The notes beneath the pieces are model-generated. The model saw only the letters and a list, made by a program, of their open reading frames with translations. It ran no database searches and was not told the DNA's origin. The position numbers and the translations under genes are program-made. From contig CADCXC010000009.1 in the NCBI GenBank assembly GCA_902806595.1, positions 2,232,001-2,296,000 on the forward strand: a stretch of 64,000 nt of DNA, in the 5' to 3' direction. Positions 49,798 through 61,989 of this stretch are shown here, one piece after another. Source of the DNA: Pyrenopolyporus hunteri. Taxonomy: Eukaryota > Ascomycota > Sordariomycetes > Xylariales > Hypoxylaceae. Positions within the stretch are counted from its first letter, which is position 1. Every line of letters begins with the position of its first letter.

Positions 49798-51097
49798 TTA
49801 TCTCAATCCGGCCAGCGCGACGTTGTGCATCGATTTCATGTCGTAGTCAACCTCGCCTCGACCGTCGTGGTGGGATTCCCGCGACCGTCTCACGCTCGCT
49901 TGCGAACTGCCCCGCGGCCTTCGAGAACTGGAACTCGAGTTGGAGTACCTCCTGTGCCTCCTATCGCCAATCACGCTCACCGATTCCGACGGCTGGATGC
50001 TTTCCGAGGCGCTGTACTGGGCTTCGTCGCCGTCGATCACCGACGGAGGTAACTTGGGCACCCTGCTGCCCTCTGCTTGATTCTCGGCTGCCCTGATGGC
50101 CTTGTACTCTTCCAGGGCCCTCCTTAAGATTTGGCGCATGAAAGCCTTGTTGACGTTTCTCCGGACTCGGTCGAAATAGCGTACCACGTCACCGATAACC
50201 ATGACCTGAGCGTCGTGATCAACCTCGACAATGTCGGCGTAGTTGGCCCGGGAATCCTCCTTCACGCGGAGCTTACCAGGACGTAGCTCGATCCCCACGG
50301 GCGAGTAGGGCAGACGCTGCCCCCCGCCACCCTGGTCGTTCCCCGGAGTCGGATCGCCGTTGGCGAACACATACCCTTGCTGGAAGTGGTCGATTCCAGG
50401 TTTGGCGAATTCGTGCTTGCCGCCCACGGATATGGGTCTGATTTTTGGGTCACGGTCAGTCAAATGATGATGATGAAACCGATTTCCTTCTTAGAGCGGC
50501 GGGATGACATTCTCATGCTTATGCCTAAAACAACCAAATGGTTCAAAAGGGGCGTCCACGATGCTAGCAAGGCTTTTGGGGGAGGAATACGCTAAGAAGA
50601 CTATAGAGGCTAGATGCCAATTCAACTTACATGCAAGCGCAGTGATGAGGGAACGTGTCGCTATGGCGCAGGACAATGAAGCGGGTGTAGCCGAGGCATT
50701 TCCACTCCCACTCGAATTCTGAGGCGTCGGCCCAGAGAAACTCGAATACCTAGATGCGACAATACTTAGCACGCTCACCTTGTATATTTCTATTTTCCGA
50801 CGATTAAAAAGAAAATCGGGGTAAAAACTCACGTCGCCAACTTGCAATTTAGACGCTGGCCCGATGTCGTATCCCTTCAAGGCTGCAATTCCAACGTCAG
50901 CGATCCAATGAGCTTAAAACGTGCAACGGTGTTTGTGGTCTCGAACCGCGGGCGGTAAATCATAGAAATCCCCGAGAAACTACACAGATTCAAAACTTAC
51001 TCAGCGGATGAGCATCGGGCCCGTCGCGCGGCACTTCGGACACATCGTCCCCATAACCTGAGTCACTTCTAATTGTAGCTTGATCGCGTAGTCCCAT
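49798..51097 (-). CDS. DUF6590 domain protein
   Basis: Four exons: 51097-51001, 50882-50833, 50749-50631 and 50437-49798, giving about 301 aa. Introns are 118, 83 and 193 nt, with donors GTAAGT, GTGAGT and GTAAGT. The spliced core VFEFLWAD, TRFIVLRH, CACIPISVGGKHEFAKPGID and then SRANYADIVEVDHDAQVMVI reproduces the DUF6590 pattern, in which a C-x-C-L/I-P-I strand is followed by a Gly-rich turn and a His. The Cys-containing strand is formed only by splicing to the ATCAG acceptor at 50438, which supports that choice. The tail (about 210-301) is Ser/Arg-rich, with RRPRGSSQASVRRSRES, and probably disordered. DUF6590 is a fungal domain of unknown function. No signal peptide is seen. Confidence 0.82.
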
Positions 51098-54000
51098 CTC
51101 TGACGAGAGAGAAGAGAAACTGGCAGAAAGGGAGGAAAAGAGAGAAGGGGGCATTAAGAAAAGGAATGGCCGATTTCGTTCGGAGTTATAATTATTTGTG
51201 AGGAGAAGAAGGGGGCAGTAACCGGGGGGAGGGATATTTTGCTAGTGATCCCTAGCACGTGTTGGCGGGCAATGAATCCCCCTTATTATTTGTCGGACGA
51301 GCGAGTCGGTGATGCTGCCCAACTCCATCAACTCCACCAGCTATGCATCCGCCTGCGGTCGTCAATGGCCACGACCAGCGATGGAGCTCCACCGGCCTCC
51401 GATATCCTAGTCAAGCGGTACATGTTGTCAGCGAGATCACAAGGGGTACTACGGACGCCGGGGATGAGGCGGCAAAGTGGATACTAGGGCCCTTCAGCTA
51501 GCCAGCTACAGTCGACCACATCGTCACCGCCATTTGGCGCCAGCCAACTCCAGACGATTCCCTGGAGATAAGGCCAATTCTCAACCATGCTACGCATCCA
51601 CCCAGATACCCAGATGGCCCCATCTCTGGTCCAAGCTCTCGAACTTTCTCCTTGATCCGGTCCCCACGTCTACCGCACGCCGTCTGCCTACCTATCGACT
51701 GTCGGCTATCGACTTATCGAACAAGCGTCGAGAAGCTTTTTGCGAGGAGGGGTCGACGAGAAACCCTTCTCTGGTCGCCCGGGGCCCGCTGCGGGGTGTG
51801 TTTGACTTACTTCTGCAGCCTCTCGAAGCAGCTTTCTCTTCGTCCACAGCGGGCGCCGGTGATGCGAGGCATGAAATCCGCGTCCGTGGTACGCTGACGT
51901 CAAATCAAAACGAACGCCTTACCTGTCGGTGCCCACGAGTCGCGATGCGACAGGAACCGGGCGAGCCGATCGTGAAGGGTTTTCCTTCTCGCTCAGCCCG
52001 GCGGGGCTTTTCCCTCTCTCTCTCTCCTGTCGCCCCGCGATGTCGGGTCCGGAGCGAGAGACGACGTGGACAAAACGTACCACGACGACGAGTCCGCATA
52101 AAAAAGGGCGTGACCCGAGGCATCGTCTTTGCGAAAAATAGCTTCCTATAGTAGCTGGCTATGACTATGCCTACTACCACCTACTGGACCGGAATCTACA
52201 TGGCGTCATTATTATTCCCAAAATTCCCATTCGTCCAGCCGAGACGTTGTGGATAAGTTATACGTCCTCGCTTAAGTTTGCATCATTATACATCGCGCTG
52301 CTCCGCTGCTGCTATTTAAGCTGCTATTTAAGCTGCTATTTAATCATGAGGACCCGTCAGGAGGGATGAAGTACAGGAACGAGGACTAGGAGGTGGGTAC
52401 GATGTAGGTTTCCGAAAAGGGAGTGTTCGCCAGTTCATTATAGTCTAGACGCTGCCGATGCGGTATTTTTAACTTGGTTACTAAAATGTTTCTTATATTC
52501 TTGGTCTATGGCTCCCTACACTCCTTCAATGAGTCACCCTGACAACCGCCCTAGCCGTAGGGCTCAATTGCTACAACACGCGGCACATGTGAAGCCAGCC
52601 ACAGACTTGTCCGCACAGACGGGTGTTGGTAGGGTGTCATCCCGTCACGATTAGAGTCATGATAGGACGAAGAACAGAACTACATCGAAACCGGTTTTCG
52701 GGCATCCCACCATAGACATTGACCAACCGTCACCACCACGAAATATGCATATTCATTTGACACGAATTCTCGATTTTACCGCGTACTTTCGCATACGAGA
52801 ACGTGAGTGGAGCCAACAGGCTAAACACATATGAACGGTATAATCACATGTTGCCGGAAAAAGTAGGTGATATTGCACTATCTGCCTCATAAGGTACGGA
52901 TGCAAATCTTTCCATTGGGAAAGATATGCTCAACAAGTTCTATAGTCGTGAGCAAGCTTACATTCCGTGACTCTGAGCACCCAACTACCTATGCATCCGC
53001 GCCGTTACCTCGCTCACAGGTCCGGTTCGCTGGCCTTTCGAAGACTAGATCTGGGAGCTATGCTATACCATAATCGCCACCATGCACAATCGTATATGCC
53101 GCCTGATTGGTTCTGAATAATCCGAGACCTCGAAGAGAATGGCTTCCATACCTACCTAACGGCATAGTGAGGCATCATCACGTGCCAACGGGATGTGCAA
53201 TTCCTTTCCCATCGCGTCTATCCCAAATTAGTGCCCTACGACCTCTACCGTGTCCCAGCCACGCAACCAGAAAACTTCACAACACGGCAACGGGGGTCTA
53301 GAAGGGAGGACGAATAGCGGGAACGTCCCTCTCGGCTTCGCCCCGAAGTCTCTTCGATAGGGTTAGGATCACCCGGCACGTGGCGCTGGGGCAGCTTATG
53401 GGTCGATTTGCTCCACGAATCGACGGATTCTGGAGAAGGGTTTAGTGGGAGTCGGGGCCATTGGACGGCAGAATGCATTGCCGTGGCTGCTGCGTCCAGC
53501 CCCAATAATTGAGGAATTGAGGCTTCCTGAACAGGGACAACAGGGTCTTCGTGTTGACCGTGCCCGCTATTAACGGATCCGAGTGCGTACTACTTTCGCG
53601 TCGTCGCCGAAAATGCGGAGAGTCCCATCCGCCAAGGGAGGCGGGTGCGTACTCACCACAGCGGCCTGGCGATACCCTCATAGTTGTGGGCAAGTGGGCA
53701 AGTGTGAAGACTGGCGTGAGTTATAAGACACCGAGCGGTGATCCGATTCGCACCTAGGTCTCGCCACCAGCCATCAAAGCACTCAAGCCGTTAGGAAAGA
53801 TTTTCATTGCACGCCCACAGACCGGATGGGTCATTTTCGACTATCAGTGCTCTCGAGATCCGCAGAGTGAGCTGTCGAAGCGGAGCCCGTACGCATAGAC
53901 CAAAATCGCTCAGGTGAGCAGACTAGGCAGCTTCCAATGCGTGTCGTGGTCCGCCGAGACCAGCACGCAACCCGCCGAAGGATATCAAAACACCAGTGTT

Positions 54001-54657
54001 TCCGGAGGAATGGAGTGGTTATACAGCTTTTCATGGCAGAGAGCATAATCCGAGTGGATTCGATAGCATAAAGAACACGGATATGTTTATACATTGAATT
54101 ATCCCCCCGTGACCCCCGATGAAGTGCACCTAATGTAAGAGCTATACCCTTCAATCGAAGAGGGCGGTTTCCGCTATAATCCACGGCGATGAGCAGAAGT
54201 GTGATTGAGGGAATCATATATAAATGAGGAATGAGAGTTATAATAATGAAATTTGACGTTCAGAATACATTAGCAAGATTATACACTAATGGTAGACCTA
54301 ACATAATTGCATAAGGCATGATGTATAAGAGCCTCACATAGACCTTACCTGAAAGTATCGACGAATTTCTCATCCAACCTATCTTCACATAGCATCATCG
54401 ATGTTGAGTAGGCTACGTTGGGGTGAACATATACTCCTATTTCATTCGCACTATGGGGGTACTGGTGCTCCGTACCCTCGTCCACGGCCAGCAACGAGAT
54501 GATGATGATCATTGGTCAAGATTCAAAGCCTTTTACCTAGACCTCCATTCATAGCTAAGTTTAAGCATATGCCTTTTTGACTTTTAACCCCCCAGCACCT
54601 CATGCTTCCCAAACGCCGCCATGTTCAGATACATACCATCAGCAGGGCACTCCCCCC
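51098..54657. other. Intergenic desert, no supported gene
   Basis: About 3.6 kb. A 224-codon frame at 51477-52151 begins at GTG, is rich in Arg/Pro/Ser, overlaps antisense ORFs and shows no domain. The GC-rich 51.2-52.1 kb part is probably the promoter/5' region of the DUF6590 gene. A 12-nt tandem repeat is listed separately. Nothing else was recognised. Confidence 0.5.
52308..52343. repeat. Three perfect copies of GCTGCTATTTAA
   Basis: A 12-nt unit repeated three times head to tail, each ending in the palindrome-like TTTAA. Confidence 0.85.
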
Positions 54658-56080
54658 CTACAGGGGAAGCTTCTCATGCTTAAAATGCCTTTTACCCTCA
54701 CCTTCGCCGTACACCGCCGTGATATGCCCCTGCCCCCGGATCTTGTACTTGTAGATCATCAAGCCCTCCAAGCCCACCGGACCCCGGGAATGGATCTTGT
54801 TAGTGCTGATGCCGACTTCCGTCCCGAAGCCGTACCGCATGCCGTCGGCGAAGCGCGTGGAGGCGTTCCAATACACGCCCGCCGAATCCACGCTGGACAT
54901 GAACAGCTCGGCGAGTTCCGACGAGCTGGTCAAGATGGCGTCCGTGTGCTTGGATCCGTGCGTGTTAATATGTGCGATAGCCTCGTCAATACCTGCGACC
55001 GCCTTCACCGCAAGAGTGAGGCTAAGGAACTCGGTGTCGAAATCAGCGTCTTGCGCGTCTTCGAGCTTGGCGGAGAGGTTAGGAGACAGCTTGCTAGCGA
55101 GCGCTGCTTTGGTCTTGGCGTCGCAACGCAGCACTACTCCTTTTCCGATTAGGGCCTCGGCCACCGGAGGGAGCAGCGTGTCCAAAGCGGACTCCTGAAC
55201 CAGCAACGTTTCCAAGCTGTTGCATGCGGCGGGATAGCTGGTCTTGGAATCGACGATCACGTCGACGGCCATCTTCGGATCCGCCGACTTCTCGAGGAAT
55301 ATAGAGCATAGGCCGTCGGCGTGGCCAAGAACGGGGATCTTGGTGGACGACTTGATGTACCGGACCAGCTCGTTAGACCCCCGAGGAATCACGAGATCGA
55401 TGTACCGATCTAGATTGAGTAGCTGCGGTATCACGTCTCTCGTGGTGACGAGTTGGATGGCCCCATTGGGCACCTGGGTCTTCTCTAGAGCCTCGGAGAT
55501 GACCTTGGAGATGGCGACGAATGACTCAGTGGACTCTTTGCCACCTTTCAGGATGGCAGCATTGCCTGATTTTACCGCCAGGGAGGCAATGTTGGCGATG
55601 ACCTCGGGCCTCGCCTCGAAGATAATTAGAAGCACGCCGATGGGAGCCGTGACTCTCGTCAACTCTAAACCATCGTCGAGCTTAGTTCTTAGGGTAATCT
55701 TACCAACTTTTAATGCGGTTAGTTAGTGGCATAGGTACTTAAGGTATGCTTTTAGTTGGACGGCGCTGGCATGTCTCACCGGGATCCTCAAGATCTCGAA
55801 CGTCCAGTATACCCTTCAGCATGTCCTCCCATTTCCCTTTTTTACCGAGATCTAACCTAGACAACAAGCTCTGACTCAACTGGCCGCTCTCCGCTGCCAC
55901 ACGCGCAATTTTGAGATCGCGGGCGTTGGCGGCGAGGATGTCGTCCCTGGCAGCAGTCAAGCCAGCGTGGATGGCCGTCAACGCATCATTTCTCGCAGAC
56001 TCGGATAACGTCGCGAGAATATGAGAAGCTTCTTTAGCTGCCCTCGCAGCATCCGAAGGAGAGGCGTTTGTAAGAGACAT
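54658..56080 (-). CDS. PRO2: Gamma-glutamyl phosphate reductase (glutamate-5-semialdehyde dehydrogenase)
   Basis: Two exons: 56080-55780 and 55706-54658, with a 73-nt intron (GTGAGA, CTAAC branch, AAAAG), giving about 449 aa. The ATG at 56080 is chosen because MSLTNASPSDAARAAKEAS begins the family; the frame stays open further upstream. The splice restores DPVGKITLRTKLDDGLELTR, followed by PIGVLLIIFEARPEV, KSGNAAILKGGKE and VIPRGSNELVRY. The catalytic Cys is about residue 262 in SYPAACNSLETLL. Near the C-terminus are DAGVYWN-like SAGVYWNASTRFADG, FGTEVGIST and HSRGPVGLEGL. It performs the NADPH-dependent second step of proline synthesis, turning gamma-glutamyl phosphate into glutamate semialdehyde, in the cytosol. 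Its length matches the fungal and bacterial ProA families. Confidence 0.97.
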
Positions 56081-57471
56081 GACTGAATGTAGATAGGTAA
56101 GAGGGATATTGGATAAGGTGAGATAAGGCCTATATCGGAAGCGGAAGTCGGACAAATTCGCGCGAAAACCGATCTGAGTGGCTAACGCCGGCTAAGGTTC
56201 GTTAGCGGCTGCTAATCTCCGCTGAAGATTTGCCCTAATAGGTTAGGTACCTGCCTACAGTAACCTTATGGCTCCTATCAGGTGGCTTAGGACAAAGCCA
56301 CAGCGAGTACCTAGGTGCCTGATCCGATGCCTACCTCCATATTTCCATTCCTCCTCCGTACCTTTTATTCTTCATCCCTTCTGCGAGCTGTGGAAGTTTG
56401 CAAATCATAGGACATCAAGGTCGAAAACCATCGCTATTCCGTGAAGATGTTCGTCACTGGCATCTCGTAACGGGCTTATCTTGTGTTAGGAAACGTCCTT
56501 GTCAGTAAACGTTATGCATATTCCGTATCTATATACTCATCCTTGCGACCTCGTTGGACACCCCGGTTTGAGAGGTCGTTTTCTGCTCTCGTTCCGCGAG
56601 AGTTACCGTTTGCTCAAACCGCATAAATACCTACCTACAATAGAGACCGATTGGCTGATAAGCCAGATGGCGCTTGATGGTTCCACGAAGGGTATAATCT
56701 TACGCAATCCATTGCTCGTATTCTGTGGATTGACTCGACCTCACCGGCCTCACACGGCTCGCAGCCATCACCTCTCCGGCCACCTCTTCGTAGTCATTTC
56801 AAGTTGATCCTTCGTCCTAGGACTCACACGCACACACAATGCCGGTATCATGGGCATGGATTGGTGTTATTAATACTATACTATTCTGGAAGCTAATACC
56901 AACATGCATCCGGAGCGGTGACCATGGCGACCGCGGTCCACTGCAACCTTGTAGACTTAACCGATGAGGATCGCTCTTCTTGCCGGCTACGGTCTGGCGT
57001 GTCGGAACCGCTAGCCGAATCAAATCATAGACCATTAGCCAGACAGGCTTCGTTCGTGATCTCGGGTTTCTCGGCATTGCACTCTCTCACACGTCTCTCT
57101 GCAATTCCCTTTCTGCAATTCCCGACCCTCAGACTTTTTCCCCACACGAACCAAAGCAGCGAATCGTCCCACAGTCTCAACAGACAAGCTTTTTTATTCC
57201 CAACCTCATCTCTCTGCCCCCCTGGCAATCATGTATATCTTATCTTGTCTTCGCATTGTTTTGCTCATTACATCATCTCTTAGCCTCCGGCCGTTGAATA
57301 AAGGCTTCTGATATCTTGGCAATCTCTTCTTGTCGTTTTGATAGCTACTTGGGCATATGACTTCTAGCTTCTCTCTCGCTCTACCGATACTGGCTACTGG
57401 CCCACACCATCGACCTCGGACAGGTTCGGTACTAAGTTTCATCGCTCTGATGAGCGTAAACTCTTAGAGAT
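56081..57471. other. Divergent intergenic region (shared promoters)
   Basis: About 1.4 kb between the divergently transcribed PRO2-like and MFS genes. It must contain both promoters. The stretch just before the MFS gene is CT-rich (about 57080-57250). No ORF or specific site is supported. Confidence 0.5.
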
Positions 57472-59259
57472 ATGGCTGTCGACCCAGAAAAGATGGACGA
57501 GAAGGCAGACGAAGCTAACGCGCAAGGAACAAGTTTAGAGGACGAAGATGTCGCCGCGTCCGTCACCACTTCGAACCGTGACATGGAACATAAATCTACA
57601 GAAGCTGCTCCCGAGCAACTGCTAACCCCCAATGGCATCCCGGTGGACGAGGAGGCCGGCGCCCCAGCGCCAATGGAGCGGGTTAGGTCGCAGGCGGCGT
57701 CTACTCGGTCTAAGACGCTATCTATAGTGCCAAGATTGCAACGACGGGGCTTCCTCGCACAGTTGACGCTCGTCCCGGAGGTCGAACGGCCTTACGACTA
57801 TCCGAATAAAGTAAAGTGGACTATAACCGTTTTCATAGCCGTGGCCGCCTGCGCGGCGCCGTTGGGCTCGGCCATCTTTCTCCGTAAGCAAATACGAAGC
57901 CCCCGTTATACTGTAGCACCCCTTTTTTCCTTGTCACAAAAAGCAGGATGACTCACCCGAATCGTATTAGCCGCGCTTCCGGAGATGGCTAAAGATCTTA
58001 ACGCATCGCCTACGGTCGTGAACTTGTCGGTAGCGCTCTACATGTTAGCGATGTCAATATTCCCACTTTGGTGGAGCTCCTTCTCCGAGACCCTGGGGCG
58101 GCGCAATATCTATCTCTCGTCCTTCTTCCTAAACACCATCTTCTCCCTGCTTAGCGGCCTAAGCGTCAATATTGGCATGTTGATCGTCTTCCGTGTCCTA
58201 TCCGGCGGAGCGGCCGCCTCCGTCCAAGCCGTCGGCGCCGGCACTATCGCCGATTGCTGGGAACCTCGAGAACGCGGCCGGGCCATGGGCTACTTCTACC
58301 TGGGACCGCTGATGGGGCCTCTCCTAGCCCCTATCATCGGCGGCGCTCTGACGGAGGGGTTTGGCTGGAGGAGCACCGTATGGTTCCTGACCGTTTACGG
58401 GGCCGTCGTTTTCCTCCTTATCCTATTCTGCTTACCAGAGACCCTAACGAAGCGCAAGCCAGAACCGGCTCCCTCCAACGACCTGTCGCGCGTTAGCACC
58501 ACGCGATCTATACAGGTCCAGACCAAACAGACGCTTGCGAAGCTAAAGAAGTGTTTCATCGATCCGCTCGAGATAATAATGTACCTGCGTTTCCCCGCGG
58601 TGGCGATAACGGTTTACTACGCCGCTATCACTTTCGGAGCATTGTACGTACTTAATATATCGATCCAGGCCTCGTTCTCCCACGCCCCATACAATTTCTC
58701 GGCCATCATCATAGGGCTCCTGTACATACCAGGCTCGCTAGGCTACTTCGTAGCGTCGGTTTTTGGCGGGCGATGGATCGACCGGATCATGGTGCGGGCA
58801 GCGGAGAAGGCCCAGCGGTACGACGCCAACGGGAAGCTCATCTATCTCCCCGAGGACCGCATGCGCGAAAATGCTTGGATCTCCGCCACGCTGTACCCCG
58901 GCGCTCTCATCTGGTCCGGCTGGACGATCCAGAACGGCGTCCACTGGATGGCGCCGTCCGTGGCCAACTTCTTCTTCGGCGTCGGTAGCATGCTCGTCTT
59001 TAGCGCTGCTACCACCATGCTCACCGAGTTCATGCCGCGGCGGAGCAGCAGCGGCGTCGCCCTGAACAACTTCGTGAGGAATATCTTTAGCTGCATCGGC
59101 GGCGTGGTAGGTCAGCCCCTTATCGACGCTATGGGCGTCGGATGGCTGATGACTATGGTGGGCCTGGTCGCCTGGCTCAGCGGCAATATCAGCCTCTGGC
59201 TTCTAAGAAAGAACAGCCGGAAATGGAGAGAGCAGATGGACAAGGCTCTAAGTAAATGA
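57472..59259 (+). CDS. DHA1-family MFS transporter (QDR/DTR1-like)
   Basis: Two exons: 57472-57883 and 57971-59259, with an 87-nt intron (GTAAGC...ATTAG), giving about 566 aa. The N-terminal about 110 residues are acidic, hydrophilic and cytosolic. TM1 crosses the splice: KWTITVFIAVAACAAPLGSA, then IFLPALPEMAKDL. Further features are SETLGRRNIYL (the conserved loop between TM2 and TM3), RVLSGGAAASVQAVGAGTIAD and GYFYLGPLMGPLLAPIIGGAL (motif C, typical of drug:H+ antiporters), and a long central loop. Twelve helices are expected. The GPLMGP motif and the GAGTIADCWEPRERGRAMG segment resemble the QDR/dityrosine transporter branch. An exporter of small organic compounds or polyamines is likely; the substrate is not predictable. 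No neighbouring biosynthetic cluster is seen. Confidence 0.92.
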
Positions 59260-59535
59260 ACACAGCCTAACGAATTTGGAGGTTTTTGACGGGGATGGGC
59301 CTAGAGAGCCCTATATATAGCGTAACGAGACGCTGCCTTGGGTAGAGTTAGAGTATCATCTGGAAACATAGATCACTCTGCGTCCTCTGGCATATAGGCT
59401 AACCGAGCATCTATAACCCTTATTTAGATTAATTTTTAGGATATCAATATACCCATATATACAAGTAACCCCTACTACATGATCGAGAACAAGTGCCTTC
59501 AGCCTCTCTGCCTACCTAGGTAACTACCGAACTAC

Positions 59536-60064
59536 CTACTTAGCCTCTTCCACGCCCTCCGAGAACAGCTTCCCCAGCGCGTCCAAGCTAACATTCCCAC
59601 CACTAAAGACGATACCCAGATCCCACCCCTCCTCACCAGCCTCGCGCTCGACCATGGCGCGGAAATCCTCGTTGTACAGGGCCACGGCAAGGGGCACGGC
59701 AGCGCTAGGCTCGACGACGACCTTGAGCCGCTCGTAGGCGAGGCGCATGGCGCGCACGATGTCCGCCTCGCCGACGCTGTAGAAGCCGGCGACCAGGCGC
59801 CGCTCGTAGATGACGGACCAGGGCACGCGGCCCAGCGGCGTGCGCAGGCCGTCCGCCACCGTCAGCGACGACACCGCCTCCACCCGCGCGCCCGACTCGT
59901 ACCCCCGCTTCGCGTCGTCGGCGCCCTGGAACGACGGCTCGGAGCCGAAGACGAGGGTCCCGGTGCCTTCGCAGGAGAGGGCGACGCCGGAGAGCACTGT
60001 GGGGTGTTAGATGGTTGGGTAGTTGCGTGGGGGGCTAGTTGGCTGTGGGCAGGGGAGATGAAGG

Positions 60065-60102
<38 letters not shown>

Positions 60103-61404
60103 GGGCATGGAAAGGGAATGTTCTCGCCATATGGAGTTTGGGCTAGGGACTCTTCAGTCACCCCCCAAACAAACCCCCTCCATTTTTTCAGATAAGACAG
60201 ATGGGCACAGAATCAAACAAGGCATCACTTACTCCCACCACCGCCACAGGGCGCAATAATCGCATCGAGCCTCCTTTTCCTCCTGCCCGCCTTCCCCTCC
60301 TTCTTCCTCCCCTCGTCCTCCTCCGCCATCATCGCCGCGACCTGCTCCTGGAACTCGAGGCCGAGCGTGCCCTGGCCGAGCACGATGTCCGGGTGGTCGT
60401 AGGGCGGCACGAGGCGCGCCCCGGTCTCCTCGATGACCTTGAGCGTGACGGCCTCGCGCTCCACGCTCGTGCTCCCGCTGAACACGACCCGCGCCCCGTA
60501 CCCCTTCGTCGCGGCGATCTTGGGCGGCGCCGAGATCCGCGGCATCACGATGTGTGCGGGGATGTTGTTCGCGCGCGCGGCGAAGGAGAGCGCTTGTGCG
60601 TGGTTTCCTGGTTTTGCCTTGCTTAGCGGGTGGATGTGTGAGGTTGGGGGTTAGGTGGGTGAAGGAGGAGGGTAAATGCTGGGATTGCGGTGGAAGTCTC
60701 CTAGGGATTATACGCCTGAAGACGTGACGGATAGTAGAGAAAGCCAATCCTCAGAGGGTGGTAATAATCTTATAAGATCCTCTTCATGATAAGCCCGCAT
60801 TTTCCGTAACAATACACAAGCTAGATACCCCCAGCACTCAAGGTTCTCACGGCTAGATCTGCCCTTGAGCTCAAGAACCCCTATACAACCTCATCGTTCC
60901 GACCGACGTACTGACGCCAACTATCCCACCTCCTAACAAACCTTCAACCAAGGCAATCTCCATTCCAAAAAAGGGCAACGAAATAATAAAAATGAAATAA
61001 AGATAAAAAAGGAGAAAAAGAAAATACAAACCCGAGCTATGCGTAACAACACCCCTCTCCGCGCCCCCGCCCGCCAGCCACCCGGGCTCCTGCTTCAACC
61101 TCTCGATGGCGTGGAACGCGCCGCGGGCCTTGAACGCGCCGACCTTCTGGAAGTTCTCGCACTTGAACCAGAGCCTGAGTTTAGGGTTCGCCTTCGCCTT
61201 TACCCCCGGCCCTATCCCTCCTTCCACTCCCGCCGTCCCACCCCCTTCCCGCTGAGCTGCCGCCGCCTCGGGTCCCGAAGAGGCGAGCGCCGAGAGCGAG
61301 GAGCTGGTGAGCACGGGGGTCCGGTGGACGAACGGGCTGATGAGGTCCCGGGCGGCGGCGACGGAGGCGCGGGTTAGTGGTGGTGAGGTGGATGGGTCTG
61401 CCAT
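59536..61404 (-). CDS. Serine racemase/threonine dehydratase-like PLP enzyme
   Basis: Three exons: 61404-61032, 60607-60233 and 59996-59536, giving about 402 aa. Joins restore HSSGNHAQALSFAA and APCGGGGMLSGVALS. The PLP-binding Lys is about residue 92 in FQKVGAFKARGA, the Asn in SSGNHAQ contacts the cofactor, and the phosphate-binding Gly loop is CGGGG (about 245-249). This is a fold-type II PLP enzyme of the serine racemase / threo-3-hydroxyaspartate dehydratase (yeast Sry1) type, acting on serine or threonine derivatives. There is no C-terminal ACT regulatory domain, so it is not the biosynthetic Ilv1. An Ala/Gly/Glu-rich insert (about 44-72) lies before the lysine. Introns are unusually long for this window (424 and 236 nt), and the second contains a microsatellite. 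A TGAGTCA site lies about 144 nt upstream. Confidence 0.93.
60066..60102. repeat. (GAAA)n microsatellite inside an intron
   Basis: About nine GAAA units in the plus strand, read as a CTTT pyrimidine run in the transcript of the serine racemase-like gene. It lies in the second intron, about 70-105 nt upstream of the CAG acceptor (exon resumes at 59996). Confidence 0.9.
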
Positions 61405-61989
61405 GGTATGTGTTATGATATAGCGGGTATGTTATATCTTGATTTGGGTTGGTCTGATTTGTCTGGGCAAGGTTATTCCGGGGACGGCGAGGAGGCTGTA
61501 GATGGATGAAGCGAGCAATGAGAGTCCAAGAGCTAGAGGTCGGTCAATGAGTCAACGAACGAGCGAAAGTCCTATGATGTATGTAAATGTAAACCATGTA
61601 AGACGAGGCCTGGACAATTACTGCAATTGGCCTGGCCGAGACAAGAACTACTAAAATGTTCTTGGGAGATCGTCTACCTTCTTAGTCAAGGATAGTTCGG
61701 TTACGAGATTCTAGGTAACCAGTCAAAATTCTACTATTAGTTACCAGAGTCCGATAACGGAGAAGCGCAGAAAACCACCTAGCGAATGGATGAAATTCCG
61801 TAGCAACTAGATTTCAAAAGCTTCATTGAAAACTGACTAGGAAAACTTTTGGACCACATCCCGAAATCCTCGTAGATGACGTTGGGTAATCCCGCATACA
61901 AGTACAAAAGCACTTCCTTTTCCCCGGGGAATATGCCACAGCCTTTTAGTTTACCGTCCCAATACTATTTACTTTAACGCCAAATGCAC
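61405..61989. other. Intergenic between two minus-strand genes
   Basis: About 0.6 kb between the start of the serine racemase-like gene and the 3' end of the ILV5 homologue. It contains the TGAGTCA site and no ORF. Confidence 0.55.
61548..61554. promoter_or_regulatory. TGAGTCA, candidate CPC1/Gcn4-type site
   Basis: A perfect TGAGTCA (the reverse complement of TGACTCA) 144 nt upstream of the serine racemase-like ATG. Fungal CPC1/Gcn4 activators bind this core for amino-acid control. A 7-nt match can arise by chance; the position supports it but does not prove it. Confidence 0.4.

Noticed and set aside
51477..52151. A 224-codon open frame on the plus strand
   Set aside because: It begins at GTG, is Arg/Pro/Ser-rich, overlaps antisense frames and lies in the likely promoter of the DUF6590 gene.
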